From Maribacter sp. (GTDB lineage Bacteria > Bacteroidota > Bacteroidia > Flavobacteriales > Flavobacteriaceae), in assembly GCA_029287355.1 (NCBI GenBank), contig JARFRH010000262.1:1-35143 (forward strand): DNA of 35,143 nt, read 5' to 3'. Below the pieces are notes generated by a model. It worked only from the letters and a program-made list of their open reading frames with translations. It was not told where the DNA came from and made no database searches. Of the stretch, positions 18,075-27,600 are shown one piece after another. How positions within the stretch are numbered: position 1 is the stretch's first letter; every line of letters begins with the position of its first letter. A program made the translations under genes and the position numbers.

Positions 18075-18581
18075 CTAAGCTTCCGGGTTCTTATTGCGAA
18101 TGCGTTTGTACAATTTGATGCCGAGCATGAGCAGAATTCCTAAAAGGACGATTCCTACGACCCCATAAATCCAATTGACGGCACTTTTGAGAACGACAAG
18201 AAATATGACGGCAAAGAGGATCAAAGTAGCTCCTTCGTTCCAGATGCGCATATAGTTGCTGGAGTACTTGATTTCATTGCGTTGCAGTTGTTTATACATC
18301 ACATGATTCTTCATATGGTACACAATGAGCAAAACCACAAACCCCAGTTTTACTTGCATCCACGGTTGATAGATCAATCCTGAATTCAGATGTAACAGCC
18401 ACAGGGCGAAAAATGTGCACAAAATGGCCGAGGGCCAAGTGATGATATTCCAAAGCCGCTTGGTCATTAATTGCAATTGTACCGTCAATATTTCCCTTTC
18501 GGGGGATGCCTTTTGTGCCGCTTCAATATGATAAATGAACAAACGCGGTATGTAGAAAAGTCCGGCAAACCAGGTCACCAC
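18075..18581 (-). CDS. HemJ/CopD-like membrane protein, start codon uncertain
   Basis: 168 aa if started at the GTG at 18579-18581. The protein has about four membrane helices. TWFAGLFYIPRLFIYH near the start and VKLGFVVLLIVYHMKNH in the middle match the HemJ (protoporphyrinogen IX oxidase, UPF0093) family, which makes protoporphyrin IX in the inner membrane for heme synthesis. The same frame stays open for a further 17 codons to a TAA at 18636-18638 and reads IEHYNYIKALHLIF, exactly the missing conserved first helix including its histidine, but it contains no ATG, GTG or TTG. ATC at 18621-18623 sits where the usual initiator Met is expected. The gene may therefore use a rare start codon (true extent 18075-18623), carry a start-codon mutation, or contain a sequencing error. 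Confidence 0.82.
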   Translation of the reverse strand: MVTWFAGLFYIPRLFIYHIEAAQKASPEREILTVQLQLMTKRLWNIITWPSAILCTFFALWLLHLNSGLIYQPWMQVKLGFVVLLIVYHMKNHVMYKQLQRNEIKYSSNYMRIWNEGATLILFAVIFLVVLKSAVNWIYGVVGIVLLGILLMLGIKLYKRIRNKNPEA

Positions 18582-18658
18582 GAAAATGAGGTGGAGGGCT
18601 TTTATGTAGTTGTAGTGTTCGATTATTTGAAGGTGTTAGTTATCTCAAAACCGCCACT

Positions 18659-18705
18659 TCGAGCGGAGTCGAGAAGCTTCTAGGCAGGGTCTCGACTCCG
18701 CTCGA
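18659..18705. repeat. REP-like perfect inverted repeat
   Basis: TCGAGCGGAGTCGAGA (18659-18674) and its exact reverse complement (18690-18705) form a 16-base-pair stem with a 15-base loop, followed by CCTGACAG. The arm ending in a TGACAG word is shared with the REP-like palindromes at 28777, 30961 and 33301. Confidence 0.8.
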
Positions 18706-18850
18706 CCTGACAGCAGGACAAAAGTACTAATTACCAAAGTGAAATTCCGAATTATCTACACCCTAATAGCCCAAAAACGGCTTCCAAAGGTTTTTTGGAA
18801 TAGGCGGGAATTGCTTCGCCATAGTCAACCATTCACTATTTGAAGCAGCT
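18706..18850. other. Spacer without a recognised gene
   Basis: AT-rich sequence between the inverted repeat at 18659-18705 and the hairpin element at 18851. I see no coding frame or RNA gene in it. Confidence 0.4.
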
Positions 18851-19070
18851 AAAAGCCCCCTCTTTTATCAAGGAGGGGTGGATACTTGTTTCGCCTAAAG
18901 CCGAAGCAAGAAGACGAGGTGGTAAAATCACAGGGCGCGGTTTCTTGTACCAAAGTTTACGGGAAAACGGGAAAACTCGGGCTTAACCACCCCTTTCTCG
19001 CCCATTCTGCAGCTCGCCCAAAGCTCTCGCTGTATCGCCCCTTGAATCACGATAGCTATCGGGAGGGAGG
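18851..19070 (+). repeat. Gene-less relative of the multi-hairpin element
   Basis: It begins AAAAGCCCCCTC, then AAGGAGGGGTGGAT, and shares ordered words with the copy at 24466-24663: a TTCGC word, GAAGCAAGAAGACG, GGTGGTAAAA, AAAGTT with CGGGAAAAC, and CGGGCTTAACCACCCCTTTCT. GGTGGT and ACCACC form the inner stem. The right end differs: the terminal CCCCTCCT hairpin is missing, and CGATAGCTATCGGG is found at 19050-19063. It is non-coding; the plus-strand open frame crossing it is only the repeat read as codons. It lies directly downstream of the sulfatase gene and could affect its 3' end. Confidence 0.72.
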
Positions 19071-19080
19071 ACCATATTCT

Positions 19081-20850
19081 TTAATCGATTCTTTCCAAGG
19101 AAACCCAAAAGGGGAATATTTTTTTGGACTTGCTCCTATAAAAAGGTACCAGATCACCAACAATTTCGGGCAGCGAAACATTCTTCATCTCCAATAGATC
19201 CACTCCTGTTTTCGTGTTCTTAAATTGGTTGACAATAGGTCCGGCCTCCAAATACATGCTGCCTTCCTCTTGTAAAGGGCTTATAAATTTATAGGTGATA
19301 TTGTAAGTGCCTTCGGCAATATTCACGGCCCATTTTCCATAGACTTCTTCCTGTGCCCAAATACCGCGGTCTCCACCGGCATCATTTCTATTTAAGACAA
19401 TCGGATTTTCATGGGTCGTTCCGATATGAATTCGAGGTGGGTTTTTCAGGTTTTCCGAATGGATCAACTCGGTATAATTTCGTTCTAATTCAGACATCAG
19501 CTTTTCGGCGATAGCTCTTTTCTCCGAAACCATATTGTGTTGCTCGTAAGGGTCATTCGTAATGTCGAAGAGTTCAAAATCTTCTATGGTGGCGTCATAA
19601 TCGGTATGCCCCGCCAATTTATAATTTCCACGCTGCAAGGCAATATTCTGAAACCGTTCAGGATATCTTCTTGTCCAATACGAGAACAGGGAGCGTTCTT
19701 CCCAATCGTGATCGTTTCCATTTAATAAGGGCATCAGGCTCTTGCCATCAATTTTACGGTTCTCAGGAAGGTCAACACCACAGATTTCCGCCAAAGTTGG
19801 AAGTACATCAATATGGGCCGCCATGATAGCTATATCCTTATTTTTCTTCCCTATATCAGGAAGACGCATATAAAATGGCACTCGGGTACCCCCGCGATAC
19901 ACACTGCCTTTTCTGCCACGCATACCTCCCACGTACCGCACCTGCTGCGGACCGTTATCCGTCATAAAAATGACCAAGGTATTGTCAGCGATGTTCAGTT
20001 CTTCGAGCTTCGCTAGTAGTCTTCCAACATTATCGTCGATATTCGACACCATCGCATATACCTTTCGGGCATCTTCCTTGTCTTTCTCTGACATGCTTGT
20101 AAAAGGCCGTCCGTCATCAAATCCGGTTGCCGGGTCGATATCCTTATACATGTCATAATAGCGTTCTGGCACCTGTAATGGCGTGTGCGGCGCATTAAAA
20201 GAGAGATAACAGAAGAAAGGATCGGCAGCATTTTGTGCTATGAAGTCGATTGCGCCATCGGTGAAGATATCGCTGCAATAGCCTTCGTACCCCTGTTGCT
20301 TCCCATTATGCCAAAGCACCGGGTCAAAATAACTGCGGTCACCTTGAAACCAGGTCGTAAAATCACCTACTTGGCCCATACCCCCAGAAAGATGCATGAC
20401 CGACTCATCGAACCCCTGGTCAATAGGCCGGCTAGGATAATTGTCTCCCAAATGCCACTTTCCGAAGAGTCCGGTCTTATAATCCGCCTGTTTCAGGACT
20501 TCCGCCAAGGTCACCTCATCGGTTGACATGATAGCCCCTCCGTTATAGGTGTCACGAACCCCCGTTCGCAAGGAATAGCGACCGGTCATCAAACTGGATC
20601 TTGTCGGAGCACAGACTGGGGAAACATAAAAATTATTGAACCGCAGGCTTTCCTTTGCAAAGGCATCAAGCACGGGAGTTTTTAAATGATGATTTCCCGT
20701 AGCCCCTAAATCTCCGTAGCCCTGGTCATCGGTAATGATCAAAATGACATTAGGGCGTTTTTCAGCTTGTGAAAACACTCCCCATGGTATAAGGAGAATC
20801 AAGAAAAGAATTCCCTTGAACTCCGGCCCCAACTTAAAAATAGTAGTCAC
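19081..20850 (-). CDS. Exported FGly-dependent sulfatase (S1 type)
   Basis: 589 aa from GTG at 20848-20850. The ATG at 20985 would overlap the upstream gene by 109 bases and place a non-hydrophobic extension before the signal peptide, so I reject it; a TTG at 20856 is an alternative. The signal segment is about 13-27, ending FSQ. The metal site DD (41-42) and the C80-A-P-T-R motif, whose Cys is converted to formylglycine, define an active type I sulfatase. A C-terminal beta-rich extension follows the usual sulfatase end. It would release sulfate from sulfated glycans or aryl sulfates outside the cytoplasm; the exact substrate is unknown. It starts 26 bases after the stop of the Asp-box protein gene and is probably co-transcribed with it. 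Confidence 0.88.
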   Translation of the reverse strand: MTTIFKLGPEFKGILFLILLIPWGVFSQAEKRPNVILIITDDQGYGDLGATGNHHLKTPVLDAFAKESLRFNNFYVSPVCAPTRSSLMTGRYSLRTGVRDTYNGGAIMSTDEVTLAEVLKQADYKTGLFGKWHLGDNYPSRPIDQGFDESVMHLSGGMGQVGDFTTWFQGDRSYFDPVLWHNGKQQGYEGYCSDIFTDGAIDFIAQNAADPFFCYLSFNAPHTPLQVPERYYDMYKDIDPATGFDDGRPFTSMSEKDKEDARKVYAMVSNIDDNVGRLLAKLEELNIADNTLVIFMTDNGPQQVRYVGGMRGRKGSVYRGGTRVPFYMRLPDIGKKNKDIAIMAAHIDVLPTLAEICGVDLPENRKIDGKSLMPLLNGNDHDWEERSLFSYWTRRYPERFQNIALQRGNYKLAGHTDYDATIEDFELFDITNDPYEQHNMVSEKRAIAEKLMSELERNYTELIHSENLKNPPRIHIGTTHENPIVLNRNDAGGDRGIWAQEEVYGKWAVNIAEGTYNITYKFISPLQEEGSMYLEAGPIVNQFKNTKTGVDLLEMKNVSLPEIVGDLVPFYRSKSKKIFPFWVSLERID

Positions 20851-20876
20851 CCTCAAATGTCTTGGCCATTGCTGCA

Positions 20877-23800
20877 CTAGTCCGAAATTCGTATCGCTCC
20901 AATACCCGCTTCCCAAAGTTTGGTATTGTATGCCGGAATAGCCGTATTCTTCAGGGCAGCTGCTTTTCCTTTCAAGGTCGACCATTGTGCATCAAGTTCA
21001 ACTTTTCGATCTTTCGAGCCTTGATTGACCCTAGGAATGCTACTATTGGTGGCATCGATCAAAAACAGATATTCGGCCGTGAATTTGTTGGGGAAATTCT
21101 CCACATCATCGTAGGCCTGTGACTTGCGTTGGATCATATCCTTGTCCCAAGCATCGAGCTCGTCCATCAATTTTTGCCCCTCCGCCTTGACGGATGCATC
21201 TTTCACATCCTTTAGAACATCCTTCAGTTGTTGCTGTGCCTTATACAAGGTATTGACCGTATTGTGCATATCGGTCAGCTCCGCTTCCAATTCGTTCATA
21301 AAGCTATGGTATTCGGCATACTGCTCAGGCGTGGTGCTATAGGTGGGCACCGCTACGATTTTACCTTTCGTAGTACTGGTTTCAGCTCCTGATGAAATGC
21401 GAACCGTATAATTTCCAGGGGGTACACGATGACCGCTAAAACGCGACTCGATATAGGTGCCTGGAACTCCGGGTAAAATCCCCGTCCGCATATCCCACAC
21501 AAAACGATTCAAACCTTCTTTTTTGGACAAAACCGGAGCAGGTCTTGGCCCACCACCATTATGCGGTTTGTAATTCTTATCTTTTTCGGAGGTAAAACTA
21601 CGCACGATAGCTCCGTTGGCATCCATAATATCCATTGTGATGGCCACGGAATCCGCTAGCTTGGGCAATTCATAATACAGCACCATACCGTTCGCAGGAT
21701 TCACCCCCGCCAAGGTATTCATCCCATCGAATTTATCCGTCTTACCGTTCAAGGGACTAGACCATGAGCCGTTCATGGCGTCTTTGGGCTGATAGAGTTT
21801 CATGCTATAGTTTCGGCCCTCATGTGAACTGGTTGCCTGACCCATTTCATATTGTGAGAGCATGGTCAAATCATCCAATATCCAAAAAGCCCTGCCCGAA
21901 GTCGCCACGATCAAATCACCTTGGTGGATTTTAATATCCGTTATCGGTGTTTTAGGCAAATTCAATTGAAAAGGTTTCCATGTTTTTCCACCATTCCAAG
22001 AGAGGTACAATCCCTTTTCCGTACCCGCATAAAGCAAATCTTTTCTGACGGGATCTTCGCGTACCACTCTAGTAAAGGCACCATATGGTATTCCGGTATT
22101 GATGCTCGCCCAGGTTTTTCCATAATCCGTACTCTTATATAGCGCAGGGGTATGGTCATTGAATTTATACTTTGTCGTGGCGATGTATACCGTTGCTTTG
22201 TCGTGCGGAGAAATCTCAATGGCATTCACCAAAGACTCGCCCAAATTCTTTGGAGTGATATTTTGCCAGCTTTCACCATTATCCTTGGTGATCTGTACAT
22301 AACCGTCATCGCTTCCTGTATAGAAAACACCGGCTTCGTGCGGAGATTCCAAAACATAGGCCAGCGTACCATAATTTTCAGCTCCCACGGCTTCATTCGT
22401 GTACGGTCCGCCACCTTTGCCTTGTTTGGCATCGATATCCCTTGTCAAATCCGGAGACATTTCTTCCCAGGTCACGCCCATATCACGTGTTCGTAATAAC
22501 AATTGTGCGCCGTGGTAAAAGGTATTGGGTTCATGCTGTGATCTTAGGGTCGGGGCGTTCCAATTGTAGAGGTATTTCATGTTACGTGCCTCCCGACCTA
22601 AATACTGAATAGGAGCCGCCATCACCTTTGTAGAAGCGTTTGATTTGGTATCCAAGATTTCAATCGTACCCAAATAACTTCCGCCCATGACGTATCTGGG
22701 ATTATCGGGGTCGAAGGCTAAAAACGCACTTTCCCCTCCTGCAGACGGACTGAAATCAGACATGGTGATGCCGCCTCTACCCGTAGACAAACTGGCGATC
22801 ATGGCCGATGAATAATCTTGCTGCCCTGCATAAATATTATAAGGATATAGATTGTCGGTATTAATGCGATAGAACTGCCCGGTCGGCATGTTCACTTGCG
22901 AGGACCAGGTTTTTCCAAAGTCAAAACTCACGCCCGCACCCCCATCATTGGCGATGACCATATTCCGGGAATTTTTTGGATTGATCCATAGATCGTGAAA
23001 ATCCCCATGGGTGCCAGTCAAACGTTCCCAGTTCTTTCCTCCATCCAAAGAACGAAGGGCCGGGGCGCTCATGACATAGACAATATTTTCATCTTTGGGA
23101 TCGGTAAATACTTCGATATAGTACCAAGCACGTTGTACGAGTCGGTTATCGCCACTGGCCATACTCCAAGTTTTTCCGGCATCGTTTGACACGAAGAGTC
23201 CGCCTTTGTCTTGATCGCTATCGCTTTCGATTAGCGCGTACACCTTATTCGAATTCGCGGCACTCACAGAAATCGCCATCTTTCCTTTTTCTTCGGGAAG
23301 GCCTTCCGTCATCTCCGACCACGTTTCTCCGGCGTCGGTAGATTTATACAACCCGCTACCTGCGCCACCACTGACCACCATATTCGGTTTACGTTGGTGT
23401 TCCCACATGGCGGCATACATAATTTCAGGGTAATTCGCATCCATCGAAAGCTCTACAGCGCCAGTCAGTTCATTGACAAAAAGCGTATTCTTCCAAGTCT
23501 TTCCGCCATCGGTCGATTTGTAAATGCCGCGTTCTTTATTCGGACCATATAATTGCCCCTGAGCCGCCACATATACTATATCAGGATTGGAAGGGTGAAT
23601 GATAATCCGCGAAATATGTTGGGTCTCTTTGAGTCCCATATGCTTCCAGGTTTGTCCGGCGTCGGTAGATTTATAAACCCCGTCTCCATAAGAAGTCATT
23701 ACTCCACGCGGTGCGTGCTCGCCCATGCCCACATAAACGATATTGGTATTAAAGGTGGACACGGCCACTGCACCTACAGAGCCCATTTCAAAGTAGCCAT

Positions 23801-24032
23801 CGGAAATATTGTTCCAGCGCTGCCCTGCGTCTACAGTCTTCCAAAGTCCGCCTCCCGTGGTACCCATATAATAGGTCATCGGGTCATCCACAACCCCCGA
23901 AACCGACACGGAACGCCCCCCACGAAAGGGGCCGATATTCCGGAACTTTAAAGGTGAAAAATAGTCTTCGGCTGTTTGGGCGAAGGTGATGGTTGCGGTT
24001 AAGAATGCGAGTAGGAGGATGTTTTTTTTCAT
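20877..24032 (-). CDS. Secreted VPS10/sortilin-like Asp-box repeat protein (copy 1)
   Basis: 1051 aa with a signal peptide (about 1-19). The N-terminus [12 protein letters not shown] leads into a long beta-propeller region with at least nine Asp-box motifs of the S-x-D-x-G-x-T-W type (for example [36 protein letters not shown]). The region resembles sortilin/VPS10 domains and BNR glycosidase-like repeats. The C-terminal part (about 770-1051) has a beta domain with PGNYTVRI and a helical end. Such proteins are often called glycosyl hydrolases, but no catalytic residues are evident, so binding or scaffold roles are equally possible. It is paralogous to the gene at 24680. The hairpin of the DUF559 element ends 25 bases upstream of its ATG. 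Confidence 0.88.
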   Translation of the reverse strand: MKKNILLLAFLTATITFAQTAEDYFSPLKFRNIGPFRGGRSVSVSGVVDDPMTYYMGTTGGGLWKTVDAGQRWNNISDGYFEMGSVGAVAVSTFNTNIVYVGMGEHAPRGVMTSYGDGVYKSTDAGQTWKHMGLKETQHISRIIIHPSNPDIVYVAAQGQLYGPNKERGIYKSTDGGKTWKNTLFVNELTGAVELSMDANYPEIMYAAMWEHQRKPNMVVSGGAGSGLYKSTDAGETWSEMTEGLPEEKGKMAISVSAANSNKVYALIESDSDQDKGGLFVSNDAGKTWSMASGDNRLVQRAWYYIEVFTDPKDENIVYVMSAPALRSLDGGKNWERLTGTHGDFHDLWINPKNSRNMVIANDGGAGVSFDFGKTWSSQVNMPTGQFYRINTDNLYPYNIYAGQQDYSSAMIASLSTGRGGITMSDFSPSAGGESAFLAFDPDNPRYVMGGSYLGTIEILDTKSNASTKVMAAPIQYLGREARNMKYLYNWNAPTLRSQHEPNTFYHGAQLLLRTRDMGVTWEEMSPDLTRDIDAKQGKGGGPYTNEAVGAENYGTLAYVLESPHEAGVFYTGSDDGYVQITKDNGESWQNITPKNLGESLVNAIEISPHDKATVYIATTKYKFNDHTPALYKSTDYGKTWASINTGIPYGAFTRVVREDPVRKDLLYAGTEKGLYLSWNGGKTWKPFQLNLPKTPITDIKIHQGDLIVATSGRAFWILDDLTMLSQYEMGQATSSHEGRNYSMKLYQPKDAMNGSWSSPLNGKTDKFDGMNTLAGVNPANGMVLYYELPKLADSVAITMDIMDANGAIVRSFTSEKDKNYKPHNGGGPRPAPVLSKKEGLNRFVWDMRTGILPGVPGTYIESRFSGHRVPPGNYTVRISSGAETSTTKGKIVAVPTYSTTPEQYAEYHSFMNELEAELTDMHNTVNTLYKAQQQLKDVLKDVKDASVKAEGQKLMDELDAWDKDMIQRKSQAYDDVENFPNKFTAEYLFLIDATNSSIPRVNQGSKDRKVELDAQWSTLKGKAAALKNTAIPAYNTKLWEAGIGAIRISD

Positions 24033-24056
24033 TTTGGTTTGTTTATTTTTTTTTAA

Positions 24057-24081
24057 CTCCCTCCTTTTTCAAGGAGGGGAG
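24057..24081. repeat. Left flanking hairpin of the DUF559 element
   Basis: CTCCCTCCTT (24057-24066) pairs with AAGGAGGGGAG (24071-24081), with one bulged base, around TTTC, and runs into CTCTTTTTT. The outward word AGGAGGGGAGCTC matches the right end of the element (AGGAGGGGAGCTTTT at 24649-24663). It sits in the leader of the copy 1 Asp-box gene and just after the end of the DUF559 gene. Confidence 0.75.
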
Positions 24082-24101
24082 CTCTTTTTTTTATCCTTTG
24101 T

Positions 24102-24451
24102 TTATTTTTTATAATTATCCTTTATCTCCAGAATTACCGATTGAAGATTATCAAAGACCATCTTATTCTCAAAGCGAATTACCTTGTAATCTAGGTTCTC
24201 AAAATATTGGGTTCTCATTTGGTCCTTTTCTTCCGCTGTAACGTTCAAATGTATTTCTCCATCCAATTCAACAATCAATCTTTCTGAAGGGCAGAAAAAG
24301 TCCACGATATAATTACCATACTATGCTGTCTTCTAAACTTCTTACCCTCCAATTTACTTTTCGATAGTTGTTTCCAAAGAAATGCTTCAGCAGAAGTGCC
24401 CTTATTTCGCAACGCTTTACGGTATTCCTTTAAGTCATTCTTATTGTGCAT
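24102..24451 (-). pseudogene. DUF559 endonuclease-like gene with a one-base frameshift
   Basis: Two minus-strand frames together encode about 116 aa of a DUF559 (PF04480, Vsr-like PD-(D/E)XK) protein. The first part starts MHNKNDLKEYRKALRN at ATG 24449-24451 (another ATG lies at 24458-24460) and is in frame up to FRRQHS. The second part continues with DFFCPSERLIVELDGEIH, where the ELDGEIH segment is the DUF559 hallmark, and ends near EIKDNYKK. Adding one A on the plus strand beside 24318 (one T in the coding strand) would restore HSIGNYIVDFFC. It is thus a recent pseudogene, a programmed shift or a sequencing error. It lies between the hairpin at 24057-24081 and the multi-hairpin element at 24466-24663. 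No other nuclease or transposase is present. Confidence 0.85.
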
Positions 24452-24465
24452 ATGGTTCAATAGAT

Positions 24466-24663
24466 AAAAGCTCCCCTCCTAATTCTAGGAGGGGTGGATT
24501 CCTGATTCGCAACAAGCGAAGCAAGAAGACGGGGTGGTAAAAGCCCAAGGCTTGGGTCTTTACTCTAAAGTTCGCGGAAAAACGCAAAATTTCGGGCTTT
24601 ACCACCCCTTTCTTTGCCTCTCGGCAAATTCATTCCCCTCCTCGAAAAAGGAGGGGAGCTTTT
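24466..24663 (+). repeat. Multi-hairpin repeat element beside the DUF559 gene
   Basis: 198 bases bounded by perfect 15-base inverted repeats, AAAAGCTCCCCTCCT (24466-24480) and AGGAGGGGAGCTTTT (24649-24663). Each end can also fold on itself: 24473-24481 pairs with 24486-24494, and 24635-24642 pairs with 24649-24656. A middle stem pairs GGGGTGGTAAAAGCCC (24531-24546) with GGGCTTTACCACCCC (24594-24608), with one bulged A. The whole can form a three-hairpin, cloverleaf-like shape closed by AAAAGCT/AGCTTTT. It starts 15 bases upstream of the DUF559 ATG and ends 16 bases after the copy 2 Asp-box gene. It has no open frame of its own. Confidence 0.85.
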
Positions 24664-24679
24664 ACTCATAAACCAACAA

Positions 24680-27600
24680 CTACTCCTCCTCCACAAACAA
24701 ATAATTCAAGCTCAATTCGTTAAACGCTTTATTAAACTCTTGTAACTCCGAATCGAGCATGGCATCAAAGGCTTTTAATTGTGTTTCTATTTTGCCGGTT
24801 AGTTCTTTTTGAACGGCTATATCTTGATCTGTGGGCGGAAAATCACCAATGCCGACCAATCGGTTGAGATGCGCTAATTTGTTCGTCAATCGGATCGGGA
24901 AGTTCAAGGGGTCTTGACCACTTCGGTTTTGGGTTTGGTATAAGGCTTTCTCGATTTTTTCGAACTCCTCCTTCATGGTTTTTGCCTTCTCCACCAGCTC
25001 TTTGGTTTGGGCATTGTCTTTATACTGCTTGGTGAACGCATCTAATTGTTTATTGACACCGCGTATTTTCTTGATGGAACCATGCGCCTTGTCTACCGTC
25101 GCGTTGATCTCCGAAATAAAATCGTGCTGCTTCTGCATATCGGCGACTGAAACCTCAGCCCGTGGATCGGGGATTATATTGAACTCTTGGGTTTGATTCG
25201 CACCGTTAACGTTCAGATGGACTTTATACTTCCCAGGTACGGCTTTTGGTCCGTCGAAGCCTGCTGCCCAAAAAATCATGCCCTTTAAGGTTTCGGCTTT
25301 TTTGCCACGGGTGTTCCAAACATGGGTGTTGCCTCCTTTTTCGACTTTGATTTTCTTCTCTTTTTCTTTGGCGGAATTGCTGAAGGATGCCAAGGTATCC
25401 CCTGCCATGGTCGTATAGGTGACTGCGATACTGTCTTTCTCGGCTAGATTTTTCAAATAGAAATGCGTAATCACGCCATTCGGATGGTTCATGCCTTCGG
25501 TCTTAGAGGGCTCCTTAGCTGCACGGCCACTAGTACGGTAGCTGTCTTTTGGTTTGTACAAAATAGAGGCCATGCTTTTCTTCGCATCATCCAATTGATG
25601 GATGACCGTTAAGTCGTCAATGATCCACAGACTTCGACCTTGAGTGGCGACGATTAAATTGTTGTCCTTAATCGCCAAATCGGTAATGGGAACGATCGGA
25701 AGGTTCAACTGAAACGGACTCCAATTAGCTCCGTCATCAAAGGAAATGTACATGCCCGTTTCGGTACCGGCATACAAAAGCCCTTTTCTTTTCGGGTCTT
25801 CGCGAACGACGCGGGTAAAATGTTCGGCTGGTATACCATTCGTTATTTTTTTCCAGGTCTTCCCGTAGTCGGTGGTTTTGTAAAGATAGGGCGCAAAATC
25901 ACCCAGCTTGTATTTGGTCGCTGCTACATAGCAGGTGCCTTCATCAAAGGCGGAAGGTTCGATACTGTTGATCATGTTCCATTCGGGCATTCCAGCGGGG
26001 GTTACATTCTCCCAATTGGCGCCTCCATCTTGGGAAACGTGAATCAATCCGTCATCACTTCCTACCCAAAGTAGTCCTTCTTTAAGCGGACTCTCATTGG
26101 CCGCGAAAATGGTACAGTAGTATTCCACTCCTGTGTTATCCTGAGTTATCGGGCCTCCACTGGACACCAGTTTTGTAGGGTCGTTACGCGTTAAATCGTC
26201 ACTTAATAATTCCCAACTTTGGCCTTCGTTGGTGCTCATGTGCACATGCTGTGAAAAGGTGTAGAGTTTTTTCGGGTCGTGCTTGCTGAACATAATCGGA
26301 AAATTCCATTGAAAACGGTATTTCATGCCCTCGGCACCATAACCCATCGGGTTATCAGGCCACACATTGATACCGCGAACGGTTCCTGTTTCGTGATTTA
26401 CCCGAGTTAGGAATCCACCATAACTACCACCATAGACGATATCATTATTCAAAGGATCCACGGCAATATGCGCCGATTCACCACCTGCAGTGACCTCCCA
26501 ATCGTCTTCGCTAATACTGTTTCCGTCGCTGCGGTGTTTGACACGCAGTGTAGAGTTGTCTTGTTGGGCCACATAAATACGATATGGGTGCGCATTATCG
26601 GTCGTCACGCGATAATACTGTGCGGTAGGCTGGTTGTAATAGGTACTCCAAGTTTCGCCGCCATCGTAGGAAACCTGTGCGCCTCCATCATCGCCAATGA
26701 TCATACGTTTAGAGTTCTCTGGCGATATCCACAGATCGTGATGATCGCCATGGGGGGCATTGAAGGTATTAAAAGTTTTACCGCCATCGGTAGATTTGTG
26801 ATAGCGTACGTTCAAGACATACACCACATCTTCGTCTTCGGTATCGGCATAGATACGGGTGTAATACCAGGCACGCTGACGCAGTTTACGTTCGCTATTG
26901 ATTTCCGTCCATTTTTTGCCTCCATCTTCGGAGCGGTAGAGCCCGCCTTTTTTCTTGTTCTCGACAATGGCCCAAACCCGCTCTGAATTTTTCGGGGAAA
27001 CGGTGACGCCGATAATCCCTAAAGTATCTTTAGGGAAGCCTTCGTTTTTGGAGATCTCCGACCAGGTCTCACCGCTATCGGTACTTTTCCACAAGCCCGA
27101 ACCATCACCCCCACTACTTAAACTGTAGGGCGTTCGTTTTGCGCGCCATGAGGCCGCATATAAAATACGCGGATTGTTGGGATCTAGGGTCAAGTCGACA
27201 AAGCCCGATTGGTTGTTTACAAAAAGTTTCTTGCTCCAGGTCTTTCCGCCATCGGTACTTTTATAGATACCGCGGTCTTGGGTAGGCTTATAGATATTTC
27301 CTAAAACGGCCGCATATACCACATCTGAATTGGTCGGGTGAATGCGAATACGGGGTACATGCCGACTATTTTTTAACCCTGCCGAAGTCCATGTTTTGCC
27401 TCCATCTACGGTTTTCCAAATGCCATAGCCCGAAGACACATTACCCCGAAGGGTTTTTTCACCGCCGCCCACATAAATCACATTCGGGTCGCTTTTGGCG
27501 ACCTCAACGGCACCGATACTACCCCCAAAATAGCCATCGGAGATATTCTCCCAGCTACGGCCACCATCGAGGGTTTTCCAGACACCACCGCCAGTGGCAC

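Noticed and set aside
18886-19197. Plus-strand coding frame of about 103 aa
   Set aside because: It reads through the repeat element and into the antisense of the sulfatase 3' end, with no family features.
20851-20985. Sulfatase start at the ATG 20983-20985
   Set aside because: It would overlap the upstream Asp-box gene by 109 bases and precede the signal peptide with an unrelated polar stretch.
24057-24663. Classical insertion sequence
   Set aside because: There is no transposase frame and no clear target-site duplication; the only protein is a DUF559 nuclease-like product.
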